Assembly (NCBI RefSeq): GCF_011057715.1
Contig: NZ_LNGH01000011.1
Coordinates: 53,239 to 117,238 of the forward strand
DNA: 64,000 bases
Origin: Marinitoga sp. 38H-ov
Lineage (GTDB): Bacteria > Thermotogota > Thermotogae > Petrotogales > Petrotogaceae
Reading direction: 5' to 3'
In this document: piece after piece, positions 24,796 to 36,264 of the stretch
Layout: each line of letters opens with the position of its first letter
Position numbering within the stretch: the stretch's first letter is position 1
Made by a program: the position numbers and the translations under genes
Notes under the pieces: model-generated
What the model saw: the letters and a program-made list of their open reading frames with translations, nothing else
Databases searched by the model: none
What the model was told of the DNA's origin: nothing

Positions 24796-26064
24796 ATGAA
24801 AATTGGTGTTATAGGTTTTGGTGCTGCTGCTGTAGGCTTTTTAAAAGAAATTGATTCTTCGAATGATGTCGTAGTTTTTGAAATGAACAAAGACATTTTT
24901 TCCTCATCTATAAGTGGAATTAGAGCAGATGGGAAATTGTTTGTATCATCAGAAATGGGAGGAGACTTAGAAGAAATATTATTTGATAAACAATTGCAAA
25001 AAGATATTGTTGATTATTATTCAAAGTTATCTGAAACAGAACCAGAAATAGGATCAAGAGAAAATGTTAATGAATTAGAAAAACAATTTTTTATAAACGG
25101 GTTTAAATTAGTTGAATCAGAATTTTTTCATATAGGTACAGATAAACTAAAAGTTTTTTTAAAAAACGCCCATAAAGAATTTGTTGATAAAGGTATAGAA
25201 TTTAGATTTAATTCATTCGTAAAAGATATTGAAATAAATGATAGAATAAAAATAATATATTTAAATAGAGAAACAAGAGAAGAATTTGAAGAGTTTTTTG
25301 ATAAAGTATATGTTGCAGTTGGAAGAAGTGGTTTTAAATTAATAGATACATTATCCAAAAAATATCCGGATATTATTTTATCTAATACAAAAGTAGATTT
25401 AGGAGTTAGGTTTGAATTACCTGATATTGTTGTAAAAGAATTAAATGAAGCACTATATGAATTTAAAGTAAAATTTAAATCTTCAAATGGGCAAATAGTT
25501 AGAACATTTTGCAATAATCCTTCTGGATATGTAGTTACAGAAAAATATTCAGATTTTATAACAGTAAATGGTCACGCTATACATGATCAAAAATCAACAA
25601 ATACTAATTTTGCAATTTTAGTAACTCATTCATTTACTAAACCATTCAATGATCCTAATGGATATGGATCATATATAGCTAAACTATCAAATATTTTAGC
25701 GGGTGGAGATAAAGTTATTTTACAAACATATGGTGATTTTAAAAAAGGAAAAAGAACTAAAAAATTATGGAAGGTATTTCCTACTCTTAATCAAGAAGAA
25801 TATGTTTTAGGAGATTTAAATTTAGTATTTCCAAGTAAAACTTCACAATCATTAGTAGAATTTATAGACAATTTAAATAAAATAATCCCTGGAATTGCAG
25901 ATGATGAAAATTTATTATATGGTGTAGAAGTTAAGTTTTATGGGAAAAAAATAGATAATGAATTATTTAAAAATTTAAAGTTTATTGGAGATTGTTCGGG
26001 TCATACTAGAAGTATTGTCCACGCAACAGCGCATGGAATATTAGAAGCTAGAAAATTAATTTAA
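24796..26064 (+). CDS. FAD-dependent dehydrogenase-like protein (COG2509 type)
   Basis: A 422-residue flavoprotein-like protein. The dinucleotide-binding motif GFGAAAVG is at residues 7-14, a variant of GxGxxG. The C terminus FIGDCSGHTRSIVHATAHG is the typical flavin-pocket end of this uncharacterised family of FAD-dependent dehydrogenases. The start at 24796 has GAGGAGGG upstream; the frame upstream of it runs through the terminator of the preceding gene. No signal peptide. The physiological substrate is unknown for the family. Confidence 0.82.
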   Translation: MKIGVIGFGAAAVGFLKEIDSSNDVVVFEMNKDIFSSSISGIRADGKLFVSSEMGGDLEEILFDKQLQKDIVDYYSKLSETEPEIGSRENVNELEKQFFINGFKLVESEFFHIGTDKLKVFLKNAHKEFVDKGIEFRFNSFVKDIEINDRIKIIYLNRETREEFEEFFDKVYVAVGRSGFKLIDTLSKKYPDIILSNTKVDLGVRFELPDIVVKELNEALYEFKVKFKSSNGQIVRTFCNNPSGYVVTEKYSDFITVNGHAIHDQKSTNTNFAILVTHSFTKPFNDPNGYGSYIAKLSNILAGGDKVILQTYGDFKKGKRTKKLWKVFPTLNQEEYVLGDLNLVFPSKTSQSLVEFIDNLNKIIPGIADDENLLYGVEVKFYGKKIDNELFKNLKFIGDCSGHTRSIVHATAHGILEARKLI

Positions 26065-26150
26065 TAATTAAAATTAATAAAAACAAAATTTAATACTTAT
26101 ATTATATAATTATTTAACAAAATTATAATACTATTATGTGAGGTTATATT

Positions 26151-26459
26151 ATGGATGAATGTGTTTTAGTTGCAGATATATTTAAAGCTTTAGCTAATCC
26201 TACCAGATTGAGAATATTAAAAATTTTATGTGATAAAAAACGCAATGTTCTTGAAATTGCTGATGAAATTGGGCTAACACAATCTAGTGTTTCACAACAT
26301 TTAAAAATTTTAGAGAGTTCTGGTATTATATTAAAAACAAAAGATGGGAATATAGTTAATTGCGAAATAAAACATGAAGCTATTACTAAACTTTTGGATG
26401 ATGCTAAAAGAATTATTCACATGGAATTAAATGAAGCAAGCAAAATGATAAATAAGTAA
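26151..26459 (+). CDS. ArsR-family transcriptional regulator
   Basis: A 102-residue winged-helix repressor: ALANPTRLRILKIL, then the recognition helix in IGLTQSSVSQHLKIL. The only cysteines are an N-terminal Cys in MDECVL, one in LCDKK and one in VNCE; the classical ELCVCDL metal-binding motif is absent, so it may not sense arsenic or cadmium by the usual site. A GAGG site precedes the start. It is monocistronic by appearance; the following diguanylate cyclase has its own promoter overlapping its start. Confidence 0.9.
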   Translation: MDECVLVADIFKALANPTRLRILKILCDKKRNVLEIADEIGLTQSSVSQHLKILESSGIILKTKDGNIVNCEIKHEAITKLLDDAKRIIHMELNEASKMINK

Positions 26460-26466
26460 AAATTTA

Positions 26467-26475
26467 TGTTATAAT
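26467..26475 (+). promoter_or_regulatory. Extended -10 promoter directly before the diguanylate cyclase start
   Basis: TG-T-TATAAT at 26467-26475. The ATG at 26482 lies 7 bases downstream, where transcription would begin, so the mRNA may be leaderless. No Shine-Dalgarno is seen. Confidence 0.55.
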
Positions 26476-26481
26476 ATTATT

Positions 26482-27264
26482 ATGATTTTAATAGAAAAAA
26501 ATATTATCAGTAATAATGACTTAAAAAAGATAAAATTTGAATATAATTTCTTAGACAAAGCAGATTTAAATTCTGCTGATGTTATTATTTCAAGAGAAAA
26601 AAAATATGATATTTATACAATATTAGTTGTTGATAAACTTAATGATGAAATTTTAAAAGCTGAAGATTTTATATTAAATCCAATTAATATCGAGGAATTA
26701 AATTATAAAATTATGCTTGGTATAAATAGGATAAAAAAAATTGAAAAATTAAATGATTTGCTATTAATAGATTATCTTACTAAGGTATATAATAGGAGAG
26801 CTATAACGGATATTTTAAAAAAAGAAATTGAAAGAGCAAAAAGAGAAAATTTTTCATTTGCATTATCAATGATTGATTTTGATAATTTTAAAAAAGTAAA
26901 TGATCTATACGGTCATGATTCTGGTGATGCTGTATTAAGAGAAATATCTAAATTACTTTCTTCTAATATTAGATATTATGATAATATAGGTAGATTAGGC
27001 GGTGAAGAATTTCTTGTTATTATTTCACATGTAAATAAAAATGAAGCTATTACTGTTGCTGAAAGATTAAGGAAAAAGGTAGAAGATTATATAATTAAAA
27101 TAAATGGTTATAATATTAAAATTACTATAAGCCAGGGAATTTCAATATTTGAAGATAATAAAAATTTAGATCAGATGATAAAAGAAGCTGATATAGCATT
27201 ATACAAAGCTAAAAGCAGTGGAAAAAATAAAGTAATTATATATGAATACCCCCCCTATAACTGA
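26482..27264 (+). CDS. Diguanylate cyclase (GGDEF domain) with a partial receiver-like N terminus
   Basis: A 260-residue protein. The active-site loop GGEEF is at residues 173-177, with metal-binding IDFDNFKKVND upstream and DYLTKVYNRRA opening the domain, so c-di-GMP synthesis is expected. An inhibitory I-site RxxD (Arg164-Asp167) lies exactly five residues before GGEEF. Residues 1-85 resemble the second half of a response-regulator receiver, but the phosphoacceptor Asp is not present, so control by phosphorylation is doubtful. An IS3-family remnant begins a few bases after the stop; the last residues (EYPPYN) may have been altered by it. Confidence 0.9.
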   Translation: MILIEKNIISNNDLKKIKFEYNFLDKADLNSADVIISREKKYDIYTILVVDKLNDEILKAEDFILNPINIEELNYKIMLGINRIKKIEKLNDLLLIDYLTKVYNRRAITDILKKEIERAKRENFSFALSMIDFDNFKKVNDLYGHDSGDAVLREISKLLSSNIRYYDNIGRLGGEEFLVIISHVNKNEAITVAERLRKKVEDYIIKINGYNIKITISQGISIFEDNKNLDQMIKEADIALYKAKSSGKNKVIIYEYPPYN

Positions 27265-27268
27265 TATG

Positions 27269-28376
27269 CCCCACGAAAGTGGTACAATTAAAAAAAGCAC
27301 AAAATAATGGATTTATCCAACATGGTTCCAGTACTCTACTGGGGCCATATTATTTAATCTTGATTGAAACCTCTCATTATTATAGAAATTTATGTAATCT
27401 TCTATAATATCAATATATTTGTTTTTTGTTCTTGAATATAAACATTTCAAATGACCAAAGAAACTTTCAATTGGTGCATTGTCAATAGAAATTTTGACAT
27501 ACTTTGAATTATCTCATGATCTTTTAATAAATTTATAACATATAGATGAGTATATTAAAAGCCTCTATCAGTATGAAAAATAGCATTTTTTCATTTGATT
27601 CTAACCATTTTTTCAAAGTGTTTACGCATCATATCATTTGTAACACTTAAACTTACTATTTCATTATTATATAAATCTTGTATTACAGATAAGAATAATT
27701 TTCCATCTTTTGCTTTTATTTCTGTTATATCTGAAACAAATTTTGTTCTTGGTTCTTTGGTTTTAAAATTCCTTTTAAGAATATTATTCTTAATTTCAAT
27801 ATTGTTATAACTTATTATTCTTTGTTTATTTGTTTTTCTTATTTTAGCTTTTAATCATTATTCTATACACTCTTTTATGATTGATTATTTTTTGCGAATA
27901 TATGTCTTCTAGATACATATCTTCCTTTAAATTTAAAATATACTTCAATCTCTTAATTCTGTATCTCTTTTTATTCCTCTTATGTATCTATAATAACTAT
28001 TCCTCGATATCCCTGCTATTTTACATAATAATGTTATTGGATAGTTCTCTTTTAATCTATTATTCTTATTTTTTTTAGGGTCATTTTCTATTTCTTCATA
28101 ATCTCAAATATGCATTTTCTGCTTTTAATCTCATCATTTCTTCCTCTATACTTTCTTTTTTAGGTCTTCCTCGCTTTTTGCTTGGTGTTCCTTCTATTTT
28201 TGCATTTTTTATTCTCTTGTCTTATCTATTGAGTACATTTTTGCTATTGTTTGGTACGGTAATTTTTCAATTACTACTTCTTCTTTAAACTCTTCCGAAT
28301 ACTTTCTAAACTTCTGTCCTTTCTTTGCCATTAAAAAACACCCCCTACTTTTATTTTATCACTTTCGGGGGTGTTT
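27269..28376 (-). mobile_element. Dead IS3-family (IS150-like) insertion sequence
   Basis: Bounded by inverted repeats: CCCCACGAAAGTGGTACAAT from 27269 on the left, and on the right (minus strand from about 28376) ACACCCCCGAAAGTGATAAA. About 1.1 kb long, carrying remnants of both transposase reading frames on the minus strand. Confidence 0.8.
27313..28331 (-). pseudogene. IS3/IS150-family transposase remnants (orfA and orfB)
   Basis: OrfA starts at 28331 (MAKKGQKFRKYSEEFKEEVV) and soon meets frameshifts and stops. OrfB pieces are recognisable: IFHTDRGF around 27565-27590, with a stop in place of the next residue, holds a catalytic Asp of the DDE triad; FFGHLKCLYSRTKNKYIDI around 27390-27460 holds the Glu region; and FYNNERFQSRLNNMAPVEYW reaches the stop at 27313. 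Internal deletions make the whole about 20 per cent shorter than a live element. Not functional. Confidence 0.82.
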
Positions 28377-28422
28377 TTTTATTGTTTCATTTTTTGGGGT
28401 CAGATCAAACAAGGGGTTGTTT

Positions 28423-28965
28423 TTATTTTACTAAAGCATTCATTCCTGATTCAATAGCTTTTAAATTAATATCTAATAAATTTGCTTTAGAACCTTTTAA
28501 TGATTTTTCTAAAGCTTTTTTTACAGAATCAAAAGAAACAGCATTTGTTGCTTTTAAATAAGCTCCTAACATAACCATATTTTGAACTTTTACATTACCT
28601 AATTCATCAGCAATTTCATTTGCAGGTATTTTATATACTTGGATATCGTTTCTTTCAGGGTCTCTATCAATAACGGATGAATTTAATAATAAAATACCAT
28701 TTTCAGGTAATAATTTTTCAAATTTATACATAGAAGGTATGTTAAAAGCTATAACTTCTGTAGGTTGGTCAACAACTGGAGAAGCTATATATTCTTCTGA
28801 TATAACAACAGTACAATTTGCTGTACCTCCACGCATTTCAGGACCATATGAAGGTAACCAAGTAGTATATAAGTTTTCATTCATTGCAGCTAAAGATAAT
28901 ATTTTTCCAAATAACATTACACCTTGTCCGCCAAAACCAGCTGCTATAAATGCATGATGTTTCAT
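28423..28965 (-). CDS. 2-oxoacid:ferredoxin oxidoreductase, gamma subunit (VOR type)
   Basis: The 180-residue gamma subunit; [15 protein letters not shown] near the N terminus is the typical glycine-rich motif, followed by [16 protein letters not shown]. It completes the four-subunit enzyme that oxidises 2-oxoacids to acyl-CoA and reduces ferredoxin. Its start overlaps the end of the beta-subunit gene by 4 bases. It is the last gene of the long leftward operon beginning with the aminotransferase at 36038; the dead IS3 element lies downstream. Confidence 0.93.
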   Translation of the reverse strand: MKHHAFIAAGFGGQGVMLFGKILSLAAMNENLYTTWLPSYGPEMRGGTANCTVVISEEYIASPVVDQPTEVIAFNIPSMYKFEKLLPENGILLLNSSVIDRDPERNDIQVYKIPANEIADELGNVKVQNMVMLGAYLKATNAVSFDSVKKALEKSLKGSKANLLDINLKAIESGMNALVK

Positions 28966-29717
28966 TTTTCATCACCCACCTTGTCAACATAAACACCTAA
29001 AGGAAATTCAGGAACTAAATTTTCTTCCAACCATTTATTTGCTTCTACAGGAGGAACTCCCCAATTAGTTGGACATGTTGATAATACTTCAACCATTCCA
29101 AAACCTTTTCCTTCAATTTGAGCTAAAAATGCCTTTTTAATTAATTTTTTTGTTTTCAATACGTCTTGCGGTTTATTTACTTTTGTTCTTGCTAAGAATG
29201 CTACACCTGGTAAATTAGACAATATTTCAGCCATATGTAATGGATATCCTTCATTTTCAGCACTTCTTCCATATGGAGAAGTTGTTGTTTTCATCCCTAA
29301 CAATGTAGTTGGAGCCATTTGACCACCTGTCATACCGTAAATAGCATTGTTAATAAATATTGTTGTAATTTTTTCTCCTCTATTAGCAGCATGAATAATT
29401 TCTGCAGTTCCTATTGCAGCTAAATCACCGTCTCCTTGATATGTAAATACAACATTTTCTGGCATTGCTCTTTTCATTCCAGTAGCTACAGCTGGAGCTC
29501 TACCATGTGGAGCGACTGTTCCATCTACATCAAAAAATTCATATGCAAAAACTGAACAACCTACTGGAGCAACCATTAATGTTTTTTCTCTTATTCCTAA
29601 TTCATCTATTACTTCAGCAATTAATCTATGCACTATCCCGTGATGACATCCTGGACAATATGTGAATTCTTTTCCACTTAATGCTTCAGGACCTTTTAAT
29701 TTTATTTTATAAGACAT
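28962..29717 (-). CDS. 2-oxoacid:ferredoxin oxidoreductase, beta (TPP) subunit (VOR type)
   Basis: The 251-residue subunit that holds thiamine diphosphate. [11 protein letters not shown] is the typical N-terminal block; the TPP/Mg motif is [19 protein letters not shown] with [11 protein letters not shown]. It pairs with the alpha subunit 15 bases upstream. AGGAGG precedes the start. Substrate class is inferred from context: a branched-chain or other amino-acid-derived oxoacid rather than pyruvate. Confidence 0.94.
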   Translation of the reverse strand: MSYKIKLKGPEALSGKEFTYCPGCHHGIVHRLIAEVIDELGIREKTLMVAPVGCSVFAYEFFDVDGTVAPHGRAPAVATGMKRAMPENVVFTYQGDGDLAAIGTAEIIHAANRGEKITTIFINNAIYGMTGGQMAPTTLLGMKTTTSPYGRSAENEGYPLHMAEILSNLPGVAFLARTKVNKPQDVLKTKKLIKKAFLAQIEGKGFGMVEVLSTCPTNWGVPPVEANKWLEENLVPEFPLGVYVDKVGDEK

Positions 29718-29732
29718 AATTTTCCTCCTTTC

Positions 29733-30788
29733 TTATATCAATTCCATTAATTTTGCTAATACTTCATTTGGAGTAGGAACAACTCCACCAGTTCTTCCAT
29801 AAAATTCTACAGGTTTCTTACCATTTACTGCTAGCTTAACATCTTCAACCATTTGTCCCATACTCATTTCTACTGTAAAGAATAATTTTGCTTGATCAGC
29901 TAATTTAGAAATTATTTCATATGGGAAAGGCCATAAAGTTATAGGTCTTAATAAACCAGCTTTTACTCCTTTTTCTCTTGCCATATTAACAATAGTTTTA
30001 GCAATTCTTCCCATTGTACCATAAGCTACTATGATAATATCAGCATCTTCTGTTTTGTATTCTTCCCACATTTGTTCTTTTTCTATTATTTTCTTATATT
30101 TTTCTTGGTATCTTAAATTCATTTGTTCTAATACATGTTCATTAATATCAAATGAAGTAATTTTATGTGGTTCTCTGCCTTTTGCACCTTGCATAGCCCA
30201 TGAGCTATGATCTGGTAATGTATTTAAATCTCTATATTCTGGAAATTCAACAGGTTCCATCATTTGTCCTAATAACCCATCTGCTAAAATTAATACAGGA
30301 TTTCTATATTCATCAGCTACATCAAAAGCTTTTTCTGTTAATTCAACAGCTTCTTGTAAGGACTCAGGACCATATACAACTAATCTATAATCACCATGTC
30401 CTCCACCTTTAGTAGCTTGGAAATAATCACTTTGTGCAGGTTGAATATCTCCTAAACCAGGTCCGCCTCTAACAACGTTAACAAAAACAACTGGTAATTC
30501 AGCACCTGCTATATATGAAACACCTTCTTGCATTAAACTATATCCTGGAGAAGATGTTGAAGTCATAACTCTATGTCCTGTTGATGCAGCACCATACAAC
30601 ATATTAACTGCAGCAACTTCACTTTCTGCTTGTAAAAATACTCCATCTACTTGAGGCATTCTTCTTGACATATATTCAGTTAATTCACTTTGAGGAGTAA
30701 TAGGGTATCCAAAATATAATCTACATCCAGCCCTTATGGCGGCTTCACCAATTGCTTCTGTACCTTTTACCATTACTTTTTCAGCCAT
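29733..30788 (-). CDS. vorB: 2-oxoacid:ferredoxin oxidoreductase, alpha subunit (VorB type)
   Basis: The 351-residue alpha subunit: GYPITPQSELTEYMS, QAESEVAAVNMLYGAASTG and TSTSSPGYSLMQEG, the blocks of the 3-methyl-2-oxobutanoate/2-oxoglutarate oxidoreductase group (VorB/KorA). It binds the pyrimidine end of TPP together with the beta subunit. It starts 12 bases after the ferredoxin subunit gene, preceded by AGGAGGG. Its neighbours (aminotransferase, Ptb, Buk) favour VOR over KOR activity; sequence alone does not separate the two. Confidence 0.92.
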   Translation of the reverse strand: MAEKVMVKGTEAIGEAAIRAGCRLYFGYPITPQSELTEYMSRRMPQVDGVFLQAESEVAAVNMLYGAASTGHRVMTSTSSPGYSLMQEGVSYIAGAELPVVFVNVVRGGPGLGDIQPAQSDYFQATKGGGHGDYRLVVYGPESLQEAVELTEKAFDVADEYRNPVLILADGLLGQMMEPVEFPEYRDLNTLPDHSSWAMQGAKGREPHKITSFDINEHVLEQMNLRYQEKYKKIIEKEQMWEEYKTEDADIIIVAYGTMGRIAKTIVNMAREKGVKAGLLRPITLWPFPYEIISKLADQAKLFFTVEMSMGQMVEDVKLAVNGKKPVEFYGRTGGVVPTPNEVLAKLMELI

Positions 30789-30800
30789 TAATATCCCTCC

Positions 30801-31031
30801 TTAAGCTTTTGCTTTTTCTAATGTATAAACTGTTATACAAACATCGGGACACATTTGATAACAAAATCCACAACCTATACATTTTTCTGGATTTAAAACA
30901 GCTGAAGGATGATACCCTTTAGCGTTAAATCCTTCTGAAAAACCCAATGTTCCTGTTGGACATGCATCTATACAAAGACCACATCCCTTACATCTTTCTT
31001 GATCAATTTCAACCTTGTTTTTATATTCCAT
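30801..31031 (-). CDS. 2-oxoacid:ferredoxin oxidoreductase, ferredoxin (delta) subunit
   Basis: A 76-residue ferredoxin with two [4Fe-4S] motifs, CKGCGLCIDACP and CIGCGFCYQMCP. It carries electrons from the TPP-bound intermediate to free ferredoxin. First of the four VOR subunit genes, 14 bases after the P-loop gene. Confidence 0.95.
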   Translation of the reverse strand: MEYKNKVEIDQERCKGCGLCIDACPTGTLGFSEGFNAKGYHPSAVLNPEKCIGCGFCYQMCPDVCITVYTLEKAKA

Positions 31032-31045
31032 CGTATCCCTCCTTT

Positions 31046-33702
<2,657 letters not shown>

Positions 33703-33706
33703 ATTT

Positions 33707-34771
33707 TCACCCCAACTTCCACTCTTTGAGTTTTTCCTCATTATTAAGAACTCTTATTGCACCTTCAGCTAAAGCTTCCATTTCAAATGAACCAGGATAT
33801 AACATAATTAATGCTATCTTAGAAACTCTTTGTTTAATCACATCTACAAATTCTTTATTTCTCGCCATACCACCAGTTATTATTATTGCATCTACTTTTC
33901 CTTTCAATATAGCCGCCATACCACCAATTTCTTTGGCAATTTGATACGCCATAGCTTCGACTACTTTTTTAGCAAATACATCATTTTCTGCTTTTTTCAT
34001 AGCTTCTCTTAAGTCATTTGTTCCTAAATAAGCAACTAATCCACCTTTCCCTATGTATCGCTTTTTTAACTCTCTTTTTTCATATTTCCCAGAAAAGGCA
34101 ACCTTTGCTAAATCTCCAACAGGTAATTCACCTGTTCTTTCTGGACTAAATGGCCCTTCATCATTTGCATTATTTACATCTATCATTTTACCTTTTTCTT
34201 GAGCACCAATTGATATTCCACCACCAAGATGAGCTATTATAAAATTGCACTCTTCATATTTTTTATTTAATTCTTTTGAAGCTCTTCTTGCAACACTTTT
34301 CATATTTAATGCATGAAATAAACTTTTTCTTTCAATTTCTGGAATTCCTGAAATTCTAGATTCTGTAATGAATTCATCAACCGAAACTGGATCAGTTATA
34401 AAAACTGGAATTTTATTTTGAGATAATTCCCAGCCAATAACAGCAGCTAAATTAGATGCATGTTCTATCTTTGTTTTATTTTTCAAATAATCAACCATTT
34501 CTTCATTAACTTTATAAGTTCCACTTTCCAAAGGAGGCAAGATACCTCCTCTACATGCAATTGCATCAAAATCTGTCATTTTAAATCCATATTTTTCTAT
34601 AAAATTAACAACTTCATTTTTTCTTAAATCTATTTGATCCATTAATTTATTATATTTATCTAATTCTTCTATTGAATGTGTTAATTCTTCAGATACCGCT
34701 AATTTATTATTTTCAAAAATAGCTATTTTTGTGGAAGTTGATCCTGGATTAATCACTAAAATTCGATACAT
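33707..34771 (-). CDS. buk: Butyrate kinase (first of the operon)
   Basis: A 354-residue acetokinase-family kinase: [48 protein letters not shown]. It follows the aminotransferase by 19 bases and precedes ptb by 4 bases. It should yield ATP by substrate-level phosphorylation from an acyl-phosphate. The sequence differs from the second kinase particularly in the middle third, so the two probably favour different chain lengths or branching. Confidence 0.95.
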   Translation of the reverse strand: MYRILVINPGSTSTKIAIFENNKLAVSEELTHSIEELDKYNKLMDQIDLRKNEVVNFIEKYGFKMTDFDAIACRGGILPPLESGTYKVNEEMVDYLKNKTKIEHASNLAAVIGWELSQNKIPVFITDPVSVDEFITESRISGIPEIERKSLFHALNMKSVARRASKELNKKYEECNFIIAHLGGGISIGAQEKGKMIDVNNANDEGPFSPERTGELPVGDLAKVAFSGKYEKRELKKRYIGKGGLVAYLGTNDLREAMKKAENDVFAKKVVEAMAYQIAKEIGGMAAILKGKVDAIIITGGMARNKEFVDVIKQRVSKIALIMLYPGSFEMEALAEGAIRVLNNEEKLKEWKLG

Positions 34772-34790
34772 AATTTCACCTCGCTAGAGA

Positions 34791-36038
34791 TTATTTTGTT
34801 TTTAACATAATTCCTTTTCTTTTAGCATATTCTTCTATAGTTTCTCTTAATCTCCTTGTTCCTTCTTCTAATTCTTCAAATGAAGGAAGACAGAAAGAAA
34901 CTCTCATTGTATTTCTATCTGGATTATCTACATAAAATGTTTCACCTGGAATATAAATAATTTTTTTCTCTTTTGCTATTTCAAACATTTCCATTGTATC
35001 AAAACCTTCGGGCAATGTTATCCAAGAGAATAATCCGCCTTCAGGTTTTACCCAGTCAATACCTTCTATATCCCCTAAATACTTATCTAAAGCTTCCATA
35101 AATTTGTCTTTCTTTTGTTTGTATATTTCAATAGTAGGCTTAATTTCTTCAAATAAATCATATTTTTCAATAAATCTAGCAGCTATTCTTTGAGTTAAAG
35201 CAGCTGAACACAAATCCATTCCTTGTTTAGCTAAAACCATTTTTCTAATTAATTCTTTGTTTCCAACTATAACTCCAATTCTTAATCCAGGTGAAAGAAC
35301 CTTACTAAATGTATTTAACATAACAACTCTTTCTCCATTGTTCAATTTAAAAATACTTGGTTGTTTTTCCCCTTCAAACCTTAATGCACCATATGGATCA
35401 TCTTCAATAATTATAAAATCATATTTTTCGGCTAATTCTATTAATCTTTTCCTTTTCTCTAATGATAAGGAAACACCTGCAGGATTGTGGAAATTACTTA
35501 CAGTATATACAAATTTAAATTTATCTATTTTTCCTTCTTTTTCAAGTTTTTTTAATTCTTCTTCTAATACATCAATATTCATACCATCTTTTTCTAAAGG
35601 AATACTAATATAATTTGGATTTCTTTGATTAAATGCACTACCTGCACCTAAATAAATAGGTTTACTTACAGCACAATAACTATCTTCATCTAGAAAAACA
35701 GTTCCTATAATATACAAAGCTTGCTGAGAACCTGTAGTAATCATTAGGTTTTGTTCTGTTAATCCTGTAATTCCTTCATGTTTCTCTAATAATTTAATAT
35801 ATTGTTTTAGTAATTCAGGATCTCCTTCTGTAGAACCATATTGTAAAGCTATTTTGTATTCATTTGTTATCACTTCATTAGAAATATCAGCTATTTTTTT
35901 TATTGGGAAAGTTTCAGGATCTGGTATACCACCGCCAAAAGATATAATACCTTCTTGAGTAGCTGTTTTTAACAATTCCCTAATGATATTCGATTTGATT
36001 CTTTGTACTGTAACCGAGTATTTTTTTTCAAAAGACAT
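34791..36038 (-). CDS. PLP-dependent class I aminotransferase (LysN/2-aminoadipate or branched-chain type)
   Basis: A 415-residue fold-type I aminotransferase. It begins with KYSVTVQRIKSNIIRELLK and SFGGGIPDPETFP, typical of the LysN/ARO8 group. The PLP lysine is in NTFSKVLSPGLRIG, and SNFHNPAGVSLS and IIEDDPYGALR form the rest of the cofactor pocket. First gene of the operon: it would turn amino acids such as valine, leucine or others into the oxoacids used by the downstream VOR-type complex. A GGAGGTG site lies before the start. Confidence 0.9.
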   Translation of the reverse strand: MSFEKKYSVTVQRIKSNIIRELLKTATQEGIISFGGGIPDPETFPIKKIADISNEVITNEYKIALQYGSTEGDPELLKQYIKLLEKHEGITGLTEQNLMITTGSQQALYIIGTVFLDEDSYCAVSKPIYLGAGSAFNQRNPNYISIPLEKDGMNIDVLEEELKKLEKEGKIDKFKFVYTVSNFHNPAGVSLSLEKRKRLIELAEKYDFIIIEDDPYGALRFEGEKQPSIFKLNNGERVVMLNTFSKVLSPGLRIGVIVGNKELIRKMVLAKQGMDLCSAALTQRIAARFIEKYDLFEEIKPTIEIYKQKKDKFMEALDKYLGDIEGIDWVKPEGGLFSWITLPEGFDTMEMFEIAKEKKIIYIPGETFYVDNPDRNTMRVSFCLPSFEELEEGTRRLRETIEEYAKRKGIMLKTK

Positions 36039-36075
36039 TTTTCACACCTCCAAGTAATAATTTTTTATCAATTTT

Positions 36076-36104
36076 ATTTTACACTTTTTAATTTTTTTTT
36101 ACAA
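36076..36104 (-). promoter_or_regulatory. Promoter of the amino-acid fermentation operon
   Basis: On the minus strand TTGTAA (36104-36099), 17-base spacer, TAAAAT (36081-36076), about 37 bases before the aminotransferase start. Confidence 0.6.
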
Positions 36105-36163
36105 AGTTGATTAGAGCTGTATATATCTAGTTATATACAATTATGAATAATTATATACTGTGT

Positions 36164-36189
36164 GAAAAAAATTTCACGAAATTTTTTTC
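36164..36189. promoter_or_regulatory. AT-rich perfect inverted repeat between the fermentation operon and glyA
   Basis: GAAAAAAATTT (36164-36174) and AAATTTTTTTC (36179-36189) around CACG; a GTGAAA...TTTCAC sub-palindrome overlaps it. It lies just upstream of the glyA promoter area and may be an operator for either direction. Confidence 0.4.
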
Positions 36190-36223
36190 AATAAATTGAT
36201 TAGTAATTAAAAAAATTATATAG

Positions 36224-36229
36224 TATAAT
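36224..36229 (+). promoter_or_regulatory. Candidate -10 box of glyA
   Basis: TATAAT at 36224-36229, about 36 bases before the glyA ATG, overlapped by a second TATAAT (36229-36234). No clear -35 box. Confidence 0.45.
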
Positions 36230-36264
36230 ATAATCGACATAAAAAAATAAAAGGAGGATTAGAA

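Noticed and set aside
28325..28561. Plus-strand frame across the IS3 end and the VOR gamma gene
   Set aside because: No ribosome-binding site and it lies antisense to the gamma subunit gene and the element end.
36120..36264. Glycine riboswitch upstream of glyA
   Set aside because: The region is almost only A and T, lacks the GC-rich conserved core of glycine riboswitches and is too short for it.
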